From: an uncultured Oscillospiraceae bacterium
Lineage (GTDB): Bacteria > Bacillota > Clostridia > Oscillospirales > Oscillospiraceae
Direction of reading: 5' to 3'
NCBI GenBank assembly: GCA_910587645.1
Contig: CAJUNA010000020.1
Location: 1 to 64,000 of the forward strand
DNA: 64,000 nt
The position numbers were made by a program, and so were the translations under genes. Below, one piece after another: positions 41,456-51,093 of this stretch (position 1 is its first letter; the number at the start of each line of letters is the position of its first letter). Below the pieces are notes generated by a model. The model searched no databases, had not been told where the DNA came from, and worked only from the letters and a program-made list of their open reading frames with translations.

Positions 41456-41484
41456 TTGACAAGGACACCTATTTATAATAAGAT
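41456..41484 (+). promoter_or_regulatory. Promoter of the DUF1538 operon
   Basis: TTGACA (41456-41461), 17-base spacer, TAAGAT (41479-41484). A TATAAT at 41474 overlaps the spacer at a 12-base distance and is less likely. A MarR operator is to be expected within this A/T-rich stretch but no clear palindrome was found. Confidence 0.55.
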
Positions 41485-41537
41485 AAAGTAAAATAAAAAA
41501 ATTCGCCGCGCCCTTTGGGGCGGGAAAGGAGACGCCT

Positions 41538-43061
41538 GTGCGTATCAATCCCTTGCTGATGGAAAAAATCCAGGAGTCCCTGTCCTCTGTGCTGCCCATT
41601 ACCGCCATCGTGCTGCTGCTCAGCATCTCTGTCGTCCCTTTGACTGTTGGGACGCTGGTGCTGTTCCTGTTCGGCGCGGGATTGCTGATTGTGGGCGTGG
41701 GGATGTTCACCATGGGTGTGGACATGTCCATGACCCCCATGGGCAGCGCCATAGGCGTGGCCATGAGCCGCTCAAAGCGCCGGGCAGTCCCGCTGGCTGT
41801 TGCCTTTGTATTGGGGATGCTCATTACGATTGCGGAGCCGGATCTGACGGTGCTGGCCCAGCAAGTGCCTGCGATTCCCAACTGGGTGCTGATCTTTACG
41901 GTGGCGGCGGGGGTTGGGCTGTTCCTGTCAGTGGCGCTGCTGCGCGTGATGCGGAAGATCCCCCTGTCCCTGCTGCTGGTGGGCTGCTATCTCGTGGCGT
42001 TTGTGCTGGCAGTGGTGTTCACGCCTAACGATTTTATCCCTGTATCGTTTGACTCCGGGGGCGTGACCACGGGGCCGATCACCGTGCCGTTTATTATGGC
42101 CTTGGGCGTGGGCCTTGCTTCGGTGCGCAACGATAAAAACGCTACCAGCGACAGCTTTGGCCTGGTGGCGCTGTGCAGCATTGGGCCGATTCTCTCGGTG
42201 CTGATTCTGGGGATATGCTACTCGCCGGACAGTGCCAGCTACACCCCTGTTTCCCTGGCGGAAATCGCCACTACCCGGGACGCTGCCCGGGAATTTGCCG
42301 CCGCCCTTCCCCACTATGCCAGTGAGGTGGCAACGGCCATGGTTCCCATATGCGCTATGTTCCTGCTGTTTCAATTGATTACCCGGCGGTTCAAACGAAC
42401 CCAGCTCCTGCGCATTACCAGCGGGCTGGTGTATACATATGTGGGGCTGGTGATGTTCCTCACAGGGGTAAACGTGGGCTTTATGGGGGCGGGGCAGCTT
42501 ATCGGAGCCACGATCGCGGGAAGTGAGACCCGGTTCCTGCTGATCCCCGCAGGCATGGCTATGGGTTACTTTATCGTGGCTGCCGAGCCTGCCGTCCATG
42601 TGCTGGTCAAGCAGGTGGAGGAGGTTTCCATGGGTTCTATTTCCCAGACCGCCATGCGCCGGGGCATGAGCATCGGCGTGGCGGTATCTGTGGGCATCGC
42701 CATGCTCCGGGTGCTGACAGGGATATCAATTCTCTGGTTCTTGATTCCGGGGTACGCCATTTCCCTGGCGCTGACCTTTTTTGTGCCGCAGCTCTTTACC
42801 GGCGTGGCCTTCGATGCCGGCGGCGTGGCATCGGGGCCGATGACGGCTACGTTTTTGCTGCCCTTTGCCATGGGCGCCTGCGAAGCCGTAGGGGGCAATC
42901 TGATGACCGATGCATTCGGTTTGGTGACCCTGGTAGCTATGACGCCGCTGGTGGCGATCCAACTTCTGGGGTTGGCGGGCCGGGTGCGCAAGCGGCTGGC
43001 TGATGACGCGCTGAAAGCGGAGCTGGCGCGGGTGCGGGATTGTGTGGTATATTACGACTGA
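41538..43061 (+). CDS. DUF1538 membrane transporter (fused two-half form)
   Basis: A 507-residue polytopic membrane protein of the DUF1538 family. The two halves are duplicated: FDSGGVTTGPITVPFIMALG in the first half matches FDAGGVASGPMTATFLLPFA in the second, each followed by an SFGLVALCSIGP or AFGLVTLVAMTP phrase. In some bacteria the family occurs as two separate subunits (UmpA/UmpB) reported as a cation/proton antiporter; here both halves are in one chain. The GTG at 41538 has AAAGGA seven bases before it. It heads an operon with a PII-like protein. Confidence 0.85.
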   Translation: MRINPLLMEKIQESLSSVLPITAIVLLLSISVVPLTVGTLVLFLFGAGLLIVGVGMFTMGVDMSMTPMGSAIGVAMSRSKRRAVPLAVAFVLGMLITIAEPDLTVLAQQVPAIPNWVLIFTVAAGVGLFLSVALLRVMRKIPLSLLLVGCYLVAFVLAVVFTPNDFIPVSFDSGGVTTGPITVPFIMALGVGLASVRNDKNATSDSFGLVALCSIGPILSVLILGICYSPDSASYTPVSLAEIATTRDAAREFAAALPHYASEVATAMVPICAMFLLFQLITRRFKRTQLLRITSGLVYTYVGLVMFLTGVNVGFMGAGQLIGATIAGSETRFLLIPAGMAMGYFIVAAEPAVHVLVKQVEEVSMGSISQTAMRRGMSIGVAVSVGIAMLRVLTGISILWFLIPGYAISLALTFFVPQLFTGVAFDAGGVASGPMTATFLLPFAMGACEAVGGNLMTDAFGLVTLVAMTPLVAIQLLGLAGRVRKRLADDALKAELARVRDCVVYYD

Positions 43062-43132
43062 GACGGATATAAAAACGGAAGGGACTGGGAGCAGCTAATT
43101 TGCAAGAAGGGCGGGAATTAGGAGATATGCCT

Positions 43133-43810
43133 ATGAAAAAACCGGAACAAATGGCTTTGATCATGTCTATCGTAGAGCGGGGCAGCGGCGGTAAGCTGGT
43201 GAAGCTCTACAAGAAAAACCAGGTCTTTACCCATATCCGCTTCGAGGGGCAGGGAACCGCTACATCGGAGATCCTGGACATACTTGGCCTGGGCGGGTCG
43301 GAAAAGGACATCCTTCTGAGTGTGACTACCCGCACCGCTGCCCGGGTCCTGCTGGAGAGGCTGGATGACGAGCTGCGGGGGGCGGCCCCGGGCCGGGGCA
43401 TCGCTTTTGCCATGCCGCTGACGGCGGTAAGCAATTTGATGGCCGCCTATATCGGCCTAAAAACTAAACTGGACAGCGAAGGGAGCGGAACTATGGACAA
43501 CCAGCAGAAAACCAGCATGATTTTAGTTACCGTCAACCAGGGGTACACCGATGCGGTCATGGACACCGCCCGGAAAGCCGGCGCCAGAGGCGGCACCATC
43601 ATCCGCGGCCGCTGGGCGGGGGACGAGAGCTTTGCGGAATCCTACGGCATCACTACCTTGCAGGAGGAAAAGGAGCTGATCTTTATTGTCGTCCCCGCGG
43701 AGCTGCGAAACAGCATCATGGACGCCGTGACGAAAAGCCACGGCCTGCGGACCGAAGCGGGGGCCATGGTCAGCTCTGTAGCTGTGGAGCAGTTGGTTCA
43801 TCTGAGCTAA
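43133..43810 (+). CDS. Tandem PII-like (GlnB-fold) protein
   Basis: A 225-residue protein made of two successive PII-like domains, the first about residues 1-110, the second beginning near KTSMILVTVNQGYTDAVMDT and containing GARGGTIIRGR, the characteristic beta-strand/T-loop region of the PII superfamily. PII-like proteins bind nucleotides and control transporters; those that neighbour DUF1538 transporters presumably control them. The ATG at 43133 has TAGGAG eight bases ahead. Overlaps the next gene by one base (TAATG). Confidence 0.8.
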   Translation: MKKPEQMALIMSIVERGSGGKLVKLYKKNQVFTHIRFEGQGTATSEILDILGLGGSEKDILLSVTTRTAARVLLERLDDELRGAAPGRGIAFAMPLTAVSNLMAAYIGLKTKLDSEGSGTMDNQQKTSMILVTVNQGYTDAVMDTARKAGARGGTIIRGRWAGDESFAESYGITTLQEEKELIFIVVPAELRNSIMDAVTKSHGLRTEAGAMVSSVAVEQLVHLS

Positions 43811-44838
43811 TGAAGGTTATTTTGCCGGAAAACCCGCCTTACAGCGGGAAACTGGGGGCATTTTTGGCCCCGCTGCTGCCGGAGGGCTGCGGATGGCTGG
43901 AGAAGGCTGAGGGCCTGGGTCATATGTCCGGGGAGAAACTGTTGTTTGCCGTGGCTCTGGACGAGAGCGGCTGCGGGCTGGAATATTACCGGATGCTGTC
44001 CATCCTGCGCCGGGGCGGCGGACTGCTGGAGGGCTGCGTTGCCGGGGTGGTGGTCACCGGCCAGGGGGAGTTTTACACCAAGGATGTGGCCCGGGACTTA
44101 GTGCTGGCGGCCAATCTGGCGGGGTGCGCCTTTATAGGACGGCCACTAGTGGAGGCCACCGGATCCCTGCGCAACTTCCGGGTTCAGGCGGAGATCCACG
44201 GCACTGATGAAGCATCGGCATTCCGGATGGCGGTGGAGGAGTTGCTCAGCCGCTTGCTGTACCGGCCGCCGCCGCCGCCGGTACGGAAGCTGGCCGCCCT
44301 CCATGCCTCCTCCCGGTCTACCAGCAACACCCTGGCCCTGTGGGAGATGGTGCGGCGGAACCTGCCGGAGGAGGTGGAGGTTCAGGAGCTATGCCTGCGC
44401 AATGGTACAGTGGCGGACTGCAACGGCTGCGCTTACACCACCTGTCTCCACTTTGGGGAACAGGGCGGATGCTTCTACGGTGGGCCGATGGTAGACGAGG
44501 TGTTTCCCGCTGTGCGGTCCTGCGATGCGCTGGTGATGCTGTGTGCCAATTACAACGATGCCCTGTCAGCTAATCTGACGGCTTTTGTAAACCGTCTGAC
44601 AGCCCTGTTCCGGCAGAGCCGGTTTTATGATAAAAGGCTGTATGGGCTGATCGTCTCCGGCTACTCCGGCGGCGACCTGCTAGCGCGGCAGTTGATTTCC
44701 AGCCTGAATATGAACAAGAGCTTTTACCTGCCGCCGAATTTCTGTATGCTGGAGACCGCCAATGAGAAGGGCAGCCTGGTCAAGCTCCCTGGTGTGGCGG
44801 AGCGGGGGGCGGCTTTCGCCCGGGCGATAATGGCGTAA
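43810..44838 (+). CDS. Flavodoxin-fold NAD(P)H-dependent oxidoreductase-like protein
   Basis: A 342-residue protein in two parts. The C-terminal half (from about residue 158, LAALHASSRSTSNTLALWEM) is a flavodoxin-like FMN fold with CNGCAYTTCLHFGEQGGC, a cysteine cluster typical of multimeric NADPH-dependent FMN reductases of the Clostridia. The N-terminal half is unrecognised; a hydrophobic GLLEGCVAGVVVTG segment suggests a related fold. Coupled to the PII-like gene (TAATG). Its substrate and its link to the DUF1538 transporter are unknown. Confidence 0.7.
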   Translation: MKVILPENPPYSGKLGAFLAPLLPEGCGWLEKAEGLGHMSGEKLLFAVALDESGCGLEYYRMLSILRRGGGLLEGCVAGVVVTGQGEFYTKDVARDLVLAANLAGCAFIGRPLVEATGSLRNFRVQAEIHGTDEASAFRMAVEELLSRLLYRPPPPPVRKLAALHASSRSTSNTLALWEMVRRNLPEEVEVQELCLRNGTVADCNGCAYTTCLHFGEQGGCFYGGPMVDEVFPAVRSCDALVMLCANYNDALSANLTAFVNRLTALFRQSRFYDKRLYGLIVSGYSGGDLLARQLISSLNMNKSFYLPPNFCMLETANEKGSLVKLPGVAERGAAFARAIMA

Positions 44839-44877
44839 TAAGGCCGCCGGACTTTTAAAGTCCGGCGGCCTTATTAC
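44835..44877. terminator. Bidirectional terminator with 19-bp stem
   Basis: GTAATAAGGCCGCCGGACT pairs with AGTCCGGCGGCCTTATTAC around TTTAA. The stop codon of the reductase gene lies in the left arm. Converging dCMP deaminase gene follows. Confidence 0.85.
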
Positions 44878-44891
44878 GCTTGCTCTTCCAA

Positions 44892-45368
44892 CTATCCGGG
44901 CAGGGTATCATCGTTCCAGACCCAGTCCTGTACGTTGGTGACAGTGTATGTGCCTGGGCCGGTGCGGGCGATGACTTTTTCCAACCCGGCGTTGATAATC
45001 ATTCTCCTGCACATGGAGCAGGAGGACGTATCATGGAGCAGCTCGCCGGTGGCAGTGTTTTTCCCCGCCAAATATAAAGTTCCGCCTGCCATATCCCTGC
45101 GGGCGGCGGAGATGATGGCGTTGGCTTCGGCGTGGACGGAGCGGCACAGCTCGTACCGCTGGCCCTGGGGAATGTTCATGGCTTCCCGGGTGCAGCGGCC
45201 CAGATCTACGCAGTTTTTGCGCCCACGGGGGGCGCCGTTGTAGCCGGTGGAGATGATCTCGTCATTTTTGACGATGATCGCGCCATAGCAGCGGCGCAGG
45301 CAGGTGGCCCGGCCAATGACCGTTTCCGCAATATCCAGATAATAGTTTTCTTTGCTGACTCGTTCCAT
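44892..45368 (-). CDS. Deoxycytidylate deaminase family protein (ComEB-like)
   Basis: A 158-residue zinc deaminase that should convert dCMP to dUMP. Zinc ligands and the proton shuttle are in HAEANAI and in the SSCSMCRRMI motif (two cysteines); the family more often has PCxxC at this place. The N-terminal segment RATCLRRCYGAIIVKN is standard. AGGAGGGG precedes ATG 45368. Often called ComEB in Bacilli. It stands alone. Confidence 0.9.
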   Translation of the reverse strand: MERVSKENYYLDIAETVIGRATCLRRCYGAIIVKNDEIISTGYNGAPRGRKNCVDLGRCTREAMNIPQGQRYELCRSVHAEANAIISAARRDMAGGTLYLAGKNTATGELLHDTSSCSMCRRMIINAGLEKVIARTGPGTYTVTNVQDWVWNDDTLPG

Positions 45369-45456
45369 ATTCCCCCTCCTCGGCAACTGTGATGGGGTTA
45401 GTATAAATGGAAATTGCCGAAAAAGCAAGGGGAATAGGGAATTTTGTCAAGGCTGG

Positions 45457-46938
45457 TCACATCTCCGACAGATCCTGGAACACTGTCCGCAGCGCCGGAT
45501 ACACTTTTCGCCACAGCCGGTAGCGGCCCTCATACGCCGCTGTCAGGGAAGGCTCCGGTTCCGTGACATCCCGGACCTTCGCCAGCTTTCCGGCGCAGTC
45601 CTTTACGCTGGGGTATGCGCCGCAGGCGACTGCGGCCAGCATTGCACCGCCGTAGCCGGGGCCTTGCTCCGTCTGGGGCAGTTCCAAGGGGATGCCCAGC
45701 ACATTGGCCAGGATTGTCCGCCACAGAGGGCTTTTCGCGCCGCCGCCGCAGATGCGGCTGGAGCGGATCTCCACCCCTTGGGCGCGGGCGATTTCCACAC
45801 AGTCCCGGATGGCGAAGGCCACACCCTCCAGCACCGCCTGGGTCATATCCCCCCGGCTGGTGTCCATCCGCAGGCCGGTGAACGCGCCCCGGGCGGAGGG
45901 GTCGTTGTGGGGGCTGCGCTCCCCCATCAGGTAGGGCAGGTAGTACACGCTGTTCCGCCCCAGCCGCCGGGGGTCGATATTTTTCTCCTCGCCCAGGTAG
46001 TCGCAGGTTCCCAGGATCCCCTCCTGCCACCATTTGTTACAGGACGCCGCCGAAAGGATGCACCCCATCAGATGGAAGCCGCCGTCCGCGTGGGCGAAGG
46101 CGTGGAGGGCGTTGTGCCGGTCTGCGCCGAAAGTATCGCTGGTGATAAACACTGTACCGGAGGTACCCAGGGAGATGTTGCAGCGTCCGCCGCCCACTAC
46201 CCCGCAGCCTACCGCTGCGGCAGCATTGTCCCCGGCTCCCGCACAGACGGTGGTGTCTGTCCGCAGCCCCAGCTTGGCGGCAATGCCCGGCAGGAGGGAT
46301 CCCACCGTCTCCCAGCTCTCATGGAGCCTGGGGAGCTGTGTCTCGTCCATGCCGCAGGTATCCAGCATCTCCCGGCTCCATCGCTTGTGTGCCACATCCA
46401 GCAGCAGTGTCCCGGAAGCATCGGAGTAGTCTGTGGCGTGGACGCCGGTAAGCCGGAAGTTGATATAGTCCTTGGGCAGCATGATCCTGTGGATCCGGGC
46501 GAACAGCTCCGGCTCGTTTTCCCGCATCCACAGCAGCTTCGGCGCGGTAAATCCCGCAAAGGCGATATTAGCGGTGCGGCGGCTCAGCGTTTCCCGCCCT
46601 ATGGTGCTGTTGAGGTATTCTACTTGCTTCTGCGTCCGCCCATCGTTCCAGAGAATGGCGGGGCGGAGTACCGCGCCATCCTTGTCCAGGGCCACCAGGC
46701 CGTGCATCTGCCCGCCCGCGCCGATGCCCCGCACCTGGGAAGCATCGTAGCCCTCCAGAAGCGCGGGAATGCCCTCCAGAACCGCGTTCCACCAGTCCTC
46801 CGGATCCTGCTGGCTCCAGCCGGGGCGGGGGAACTGGATGGGGTATTCCCTGCTGGCTATGTTCAGGATCTCACCACCCTCCCCCATCAGCAGGAGCTTT
46901 ACCGCTGAGGTGCCCAGGTCAATGCCGATCGTATACAT
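45457..46938 (-). CDS. xylB: Xylulokinase
   Basis: A 493-residue FGGY-family kinase that phosphorylates D-xylulose for the pentose phosphate pathway. The actin-fold phosphate-1 loop is at the start (GIDLGTSAVKLLLM), MHGLVALDKDG and AILWNDGRT are the XylB-type substrate-binding phrases, and GAGDNAAAAVG and GGGAKSPLWRTILAN are the FGGY signatures. The start at 46938 is chosen because the conserved N-terminus begins there; the long upstream frame shows no resemblance. No xylose isomerase or transporter adjoins it. Confidence 0.92.
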   Translation of the reverse strand: MYTIGIDLGTSAVKLLLMGEGGEILNIASREYPIQFPRPGWSQQDPEDWWNAVLEGIPALLEGYDASQVRGIGAGGQMHGLVALDKDGAVLRPAILWNDGRTQKQVEYLNSTIGRETLSRRTANIAFAGFTAPKLLWMRENEPELFARIHRIMLPKDYINFRLTGVHATDYSDASGTLLLDVAHKRWSREMLDTCGMDETQLPRLHESWETVGSLLPGIAAKLGLRTDTTVCAGAGDNAAAAVGCGVVGGGRCNISLGTSGTVFITSDTFGADRHNALHAFAHADGGFHLMGCILSAASCNKWWQEGILGTCDYLGEEKNIDPRRLGRNSVYYLPYLMGERSPHNDPSARGAFTGLRMDTSRGDMTQAVLEGVAFAIRDCVEIARAQGVEIRSSRICGGGAKSPLWRTILANVLGIPLELPQTEQGPGYGGAMLAAVACGAYPSVKDCAGKLAKVRDVTEPEPSLTAAYEGRYRLWRKVYPALRTVFQDLSEM

Positions 46939-47114
46939 TGTAAAATCACCCGTCCTTTTTTCTGATGGCTTTATAGTAGCCCATTCCCGGGCGGAATGCA
47001 AGGGATTTGCGGCTTTTGTCCGCCTGTCCCCGTGCCGCTCCATATTTATCCTTGCATTTTCCCCGTTTCCATGGTACACTTTCACCGACATTTTAAGTAT
47101 ACGGGAGAAATTTA

Positions 47115-48395
47115 ATGGAGCTGTTACAAATATACCGGCAGTTTGGCATCAGCGGGGAGGTCTGCGCCCGGGGCGAGGCGGCTGTTGAAGCCCTTGCCCC
47201 CCGCTTCCGGGAGATTGACCGGATCGCCGAAGCTAATCAGGCCAAGGTTCTCCTGGCGATGCAGCGTAACCGGATCGGCGCCAACCACTTTGCCGCCACC
47301 ACCGGCTACGGCTACGATGACGATGGCCGGGAGCGGCTGGAAAAGGTCTACGCCGCTGTGTTCCACACGGAAGCCGCCCTAGTGCGGCCCCAGATCACCT
47401 GCGGCACCCATGCCCTGGCCATTGCCCTTTCCGCCAACCTCCTGCCGGGAGACGAGCTGCTCTCCCCGGTGGGCCTGCCCTATGACACCTTGCAGGAGGT
47501 CATCGGCATCCGGCCCTCCCCCTGCTCCCTGGCGGAGTACGGCGTGGCTTACCGGCAGGCGGACTTGAAGGCGGACGGCTCTTTTGACTACGGCGCCATC
47601 CGGGCCGCCATCAATGAAAAAACAAAGCTGATTACCATTCAGCGCAGCAAGGGCTATGCAACCCGCCCCTCCTTTTCCGTGGCGCAGATTGGGGAGTTGA
47701 TCGCTTTCTGCAAAAGCGTGAAGCCGGATGTGGTGTGCATGGTGGATAACTGTTACGGTGAGTTTGTGGACACCGTGGAGCCCTCCGATGTGGGAGCTGA
47801 CATGGTGGTGGGGAGCCTTATCAAAAACCCTGGCGGCGGCCTGGCGCCCATCGGTGGGTATATCTGCGGGACCCAGGCGTGTGTGGACCGCTGCGCTTAC
47901 CGTCTCTCAGCCCCGGGGCTGGGTCAGGAGGTGGGGGCAAACCTGGGCATTCTGCCGGCCTTTTACCAGGGCTTTTTCCTGGCGCCCACGGTGGTGGCGG
48001 GGGCCTTGAAGGGCGCTATTTTTGCCGCCTGCCTTTATGAGGGCCTGGGCTTCCGCTGCATCCCCAACGCTTCGGAGCCGCGTAACGACATCATCCAGGC
48101 AGTGGAGCTGGGCAGTGAGGCGGCTATGTGCGCATTCTGTTCCGGCATCCAGGGCGCGGCCCCAGTAGACAGCTTTGCCGCTCCGGTGCCTGGTGATATG
48201 CCCGGGTATGACAGTAAGGTCATTATGGCCGCCGGGGCCTTCGTTCAGGGCAGCAGCATCGAGCTGAGCGCCGATGGCCCTGTCCGTCCGCCTTACGCGG
48301 TGTATTTCCAGGGCGGCCTCACCTGGCAGCATGCCAAGCTGGGGATTCTGCTATCCCTGCAAAGGATGATAGATAGGGGGTTAGCCGCACTGTGA
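47115..48395 (+). CDS. Methionine gamma-lyase family protein (aluminium-resistance/YnbB type)
   Basis: A 426-residue PLP-dependent enzyme of the Cys/Met metabolism fold. The Schiff-base lysine is in VVGSLIKNPGGG, a phrase specific to the YnbB/aluminium-resistance group; the cofactor-binding ITCGTHALAIAL and MVDNCYGEFVD are also visible. Biochemical role is not established; a C-S or C-C lyase reaction is likely. The family usually lies near miaB or glnR in other Firmicutes; here it is divergent from xylB. GGGAGA precedes ATG 47115. Confidence 0.88.
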   Translation: MELLQIYRQFGISGEVCARGEAAVEALAPRFREIDRIAEANQAKVLLAMQRNRIGANHFAATTGYGYDDDGRERLEKVYAAVFHTEAALVRPQITCGTHALAIALSANLLPGDELLSPVGLPYDTLQEVIGIRPSPCSLAEYGVAYRQADLKADGSFDYGAIRAAINEKTKLITIQRSKGYATRPSFSVAQIGELIAFCKSVKPDVVCMVDNCYGEFVDTVEPSDVGADMVVGSLIKNPGGGLAPIGGYICGTQACVDRCAYRLSAPGLGQEVGANLGILPAFYQGFFLAPTVVAGALKGAIFAACLYEGLGFRCIPNASEPRNDIIQAVELGSEAAMCAFCSGIQGAAPVDSFAAPVPGDMPGYDSKVIMAAGAFVQGSSIELSADGPVRPPYAVYFQGGLTWQHAKLGILLSLQRMIDRGLAAL

Positions 48396-48492
48396 GACGC
48401 GGAACGGCTAACCGCTATTATAGGCGCAGGCCGCCTCCTTGCGCATTTCCTTTTGAGAACCAAAAACGAAATGTGTAAGGAGAGAAAAATTT

Positions 48493-49401
48493 ATGTGGTT
48501 TTGGCTTGCGATTATCGCTCTGCTGTGCTGGAGCGGATCGGACCTGTTTTCCAAAATCGGATGCCGTGACGCTTCCGACAAATACAGCCATCTGAAGATG
48601 GTCATTGCCGTTGGCGTGGTCATGGGCCTTCACGCCTGCTTTGAAATTTTTGTGGGTGGTGTGGAGATCAATCTGAGCATCCTTCTGACTTACCTGCCGG
48701 TATCGCTGCTGTATATCCTGTCCATGGCCTTGGGCTACCTGGGCCTGCGGTACATCGAGCTGAGCGTGTCATCTCCCATCTGCAATTCCTCCGGCGCGCT
48801 GGTGGCGGTCATGACGCTGATTTTCGTAGGTGCGGAGGACTACTCCCCGCTGGCGCTGTTTGCGGTCGCCCTGGTATGTGCCGGGGCTATCGGCCTGGGC
48901 GTGGTGGATTCCACAGAGGACGCGGAGCTGCGCGCCGCCCGCCAGCAGGAAGGCAATTACAAATACGCCAAGGGCTGGCTGGCCCTGGCCCTGCCGGTGG
49001 CCTACTGCGTCCTGGACGCGGCGGGCACCTTTGCGGACAACCGGGTGCTGGAGACCCTCAACGAGGACAGCGCCAACGTGGCTTATGAGCTGACTTTCCT
49101 TTGCGCGGCGGTGGTCTGCTTCCTCTATGCGGTGGTTGTCAAGAAGGACCGTCTCATTCCTAAAATGGAAGCCCCCAAATACGCCGGGGCGGTTTTTGAG
49201 ACGGCGGGCCAGTTTGCCTACATCTACGCCATCGCGGATACGGAGCATTTGGCCATGTCCGCGCCTATCATCTCCTCCTACTGCGCGGCGTCTGTGCTAT
49301 GGAGCCGTATTTTCCTCAAGGAAAAGCTGTCCTGGAAGCACTACGGGATGATATTCCTTATTGTGGCTGGCATCGCGATTATGGGTGTGCTGGATCTGTA
49401 A
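48493..49401 (+). CDS. DMT-superfamily permease (EamA-like)
   Basis: A 302-residue integral membrane protein with ten hydrophobic helices in two five-helix halves, typical of EamA/DMT exporters. The second-half loop contains WLALALPVAYCVLDAAGTFADN and ends with SVLWSRIFLKEKLSWKHYGM, a common EamA ending. TAAGGAGAG precedes the ATG. The transported molecule is unknown; 97 bases separate it from the lyase gene. Confidence 0.88.
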   Translation: MWFWLAIIALLCWSGSDLFSKIGCRDASDKYSHLKMVIAVGVVMGLHACFEIFVGGVEINLSILLTYLPVSLLYILSMALGYLGLRYIELSVSSPICNSSGALVAVMTLIFVGAEDYSPLALFAVALVCAGAIGLGVVDSTEDAELRAARQQEGNYKYAKGWLALALPVAYCVLDAAGTFADNRVLETLNEDSANVAYELTFLCAAVVCFLYAVVVKKDRLIPKMEAPKYAGAVFETAGQFAYIYAIADTEHLAMSAPIISSYCAASVLWSRIFLKEKLSWKHYGMIFLIVAGIAIMGVLDL

Positions 49402-49434
49402 CGCCCTGGTTTCCGGTAATCTGAACACATAGGG

Positions 49435-49471
49435 CGGCCCCCGGCGCGGCATCATGCCGCGCCGGGGGCCG
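49435..49471. terminator. Very stable hairpin between converging genes
   Basis: An 18-bp perfect GC-rich stem (CGGCCCCCGGCGCGGCAT with its complement) and a one-base apex, placed between the DMT permease and dihydropyrimidinase genes. A T tract is weak on both sides, so its terminator efficiency is uncertain. Confidence 0.7.
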
Positions 49472-49481
49472 TCAGTTTAGC

Positions 49482-50852
49482 TCACAATTGGTTTTTTCCG
49501 CGGGGGATGAATTGCCCCTGGGTTTCTAGGATCTCCCCATGGTCCACGGCGAGCTGTCCCCGCAGATAGACCTGGGCAATGGATCCCACGGTTTTCCAGC
49601 CTTCGTAGGGCGTGTAGTCTGCCCGCTGGGCCTGGCTGGAAGCGGAGATCACACCGTCTGCGGCAGGGTCGTACACTACGATGTCCCCGTCCGAGCCGGG
49701 GGCAATCACACCCTTCCTGGGCCAGCAGCCGTAGAGCTTCGCGGGGTTCTCGCTGAGCACCCGGCACAGCGCGGGGGGGGAGATCCGTCCCGCCGCCACG
49801 CCGTGGGTGTACAGCAGCACGCCCCGATGTTCCACGCTGGGCAGGCCGCCGGGGATTCTGGTGAAATCATACCGCCCCGCCCGTTTCTGGGCGGTGGTGA
49901 AGGAGCAGTGGTCTGTGGCAACGGTGTCAATTTCCCCATTTTGCAGGGCTTCCCACAGCGCATTTTGGTCCTCTTGCTTCCGGATGGGCGGTGCGCAGAC
50001 GAACTTGGCCGCTTCTATATAGTCCGGATGGTTGTAGACACTGTCCTCCAGCAGGAGGTACTGTGGGCAGGTTTCCACATACACCGTTTGCCCCCGCCGC
50101 CTGGCGGCGCGAACCTCCTCCATAGATTCCCGGGAGGAGAGATGCACGATTATCACCGGCACATCCGCCACCTGCGCCAGCCGCAGCAGATGGCCCACCG
50201 CTTCCGCTTCTAGGGGGGCGGGCCGGGTTCGAGGATGGGAGGACGGCGCCAGCTGCCCTGCTTTCTTCGCTTCCTCCACCAGTGCCCGGATCACGCCATC
50301 GTTCTCACAATGGACGCCGGCAATGCCCCCCACCTCCCGCAGGCGCAGGAGGGCGCGGTACATATCGTCCTCGGGGATCATCATGGCGGGGTAGGTCATG
50401 TACATTTTAAAGGAAGTGACGCCCAGCGCCATCATTTCCCCAACCTCATGGGAGATACCGCCGTTCCAGCCGTCAATGGTCATATGGAAGCCGTAGTCAC
50501 AGGCGGTTCCGCTCCCGGCCTTTTCCCGCCAGCGGGCCAGCCCATGGGCCAGGGTTTCCCCTTTGTCCGGCGCGGCAAAGTCTATTACCATAGTGGTTCC
50601 ACCCCGGAGGGCAGCGCGGCTTCCAGAGGAGAAATCATCGGCGGTGATGGTGCCGCAGACTTCCAGATCGAAATGGGTATGGCCATCGATGAAGCCGGGA
50701 AACAGCAACATCCCGGTGCAGTCCACCGTCTGCGCGTTCCCGGCGGGGAGGCCTTTCCCAACAGCAGCGACTTTTTCCCCCTCCAGCAATACATCCAGTT
50801 CCGCCATCCCCTGGGCGGAGACCACCGTTCCGCCCCGCAGTAAAACGCCCAT
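49482..50852 (-). CDS. hydA: Dihydropyrimidinase/hydantoinase
   Basis: A 456-residue amidohydrolase that opens dihydropyrimidine or hydantoin rings. Metal ligands and the carbamylated lysine are visible: DGHTHFD (the HxH pair), SFKMYMTY (Lys), HCEND, HLSSRESMEE and ATDHCSFT (Asp). The length and phrases match D-hydantoinases. ATG 50852 has GAGGAGG seven bases ahead. No other pyrimidine catabolic gene lies next to it. Allantoinase-like function cannot be excluded. Confidence 0.9.
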   Translation of the reverse strand: MGVLLRGGTVVSAQGMAELDVLLEGEKVAAVGKGLPAGNAQTVDCTGMLLFPGFIDGHTHFDLEVCGTITADDFSSGSRAALRGGTTMVIDFAAPDKGETLAHGLARWREKAGSGTACDYGFHMTIDGWNGGISHEVGEMMALGVTSFKMYMTYPAMMIPEDDMYRALLRLREVGGIAGVHCENDGVIRALVEEAKKAGQLAPSSHPRTRPAPLEAEAVGHLLRLAQVADVPVIIVHLSSRESMEEVRAARRRGQTVYVETCPQYLLLEDSVYNHPDYIEAAKFVCAPPIRKQEDQNALWEALQNGEIDTVATDHCSFTTAQKRAGRYDFTRIPGGLPSVEHRGVLLYTHGVAAGRISPPALCRVLSENPAKLYGCWPRKGVIAPGSDGDIVVYDPAADGVISASSQAQRADYTPYEGWKTVGSIAQVYLRGQLAVDHGEILETQGQFIPRGKNQL

Positions 50853-51093
50853 AACATGCCCTCCTCATTTTTATTTGGAAAAGTATACCACAATCTTCCT
50901 CTCATATCCAGTGTACTTGCCTGATATCACTAAATTTTTTCAAAATTTTATAAAAAATCCGAAATCAGGTCTAGCCAAACCGGGAAACTTGGAGTATAAT
51001 CTGGTTCGTACAAAGGCGGCGGGGACAAAATGTCTGCCGGCCGTATGTTCCGGCTGAGCCGCCAAAAAATGAAATTTAGGAGGAACCCCAACC

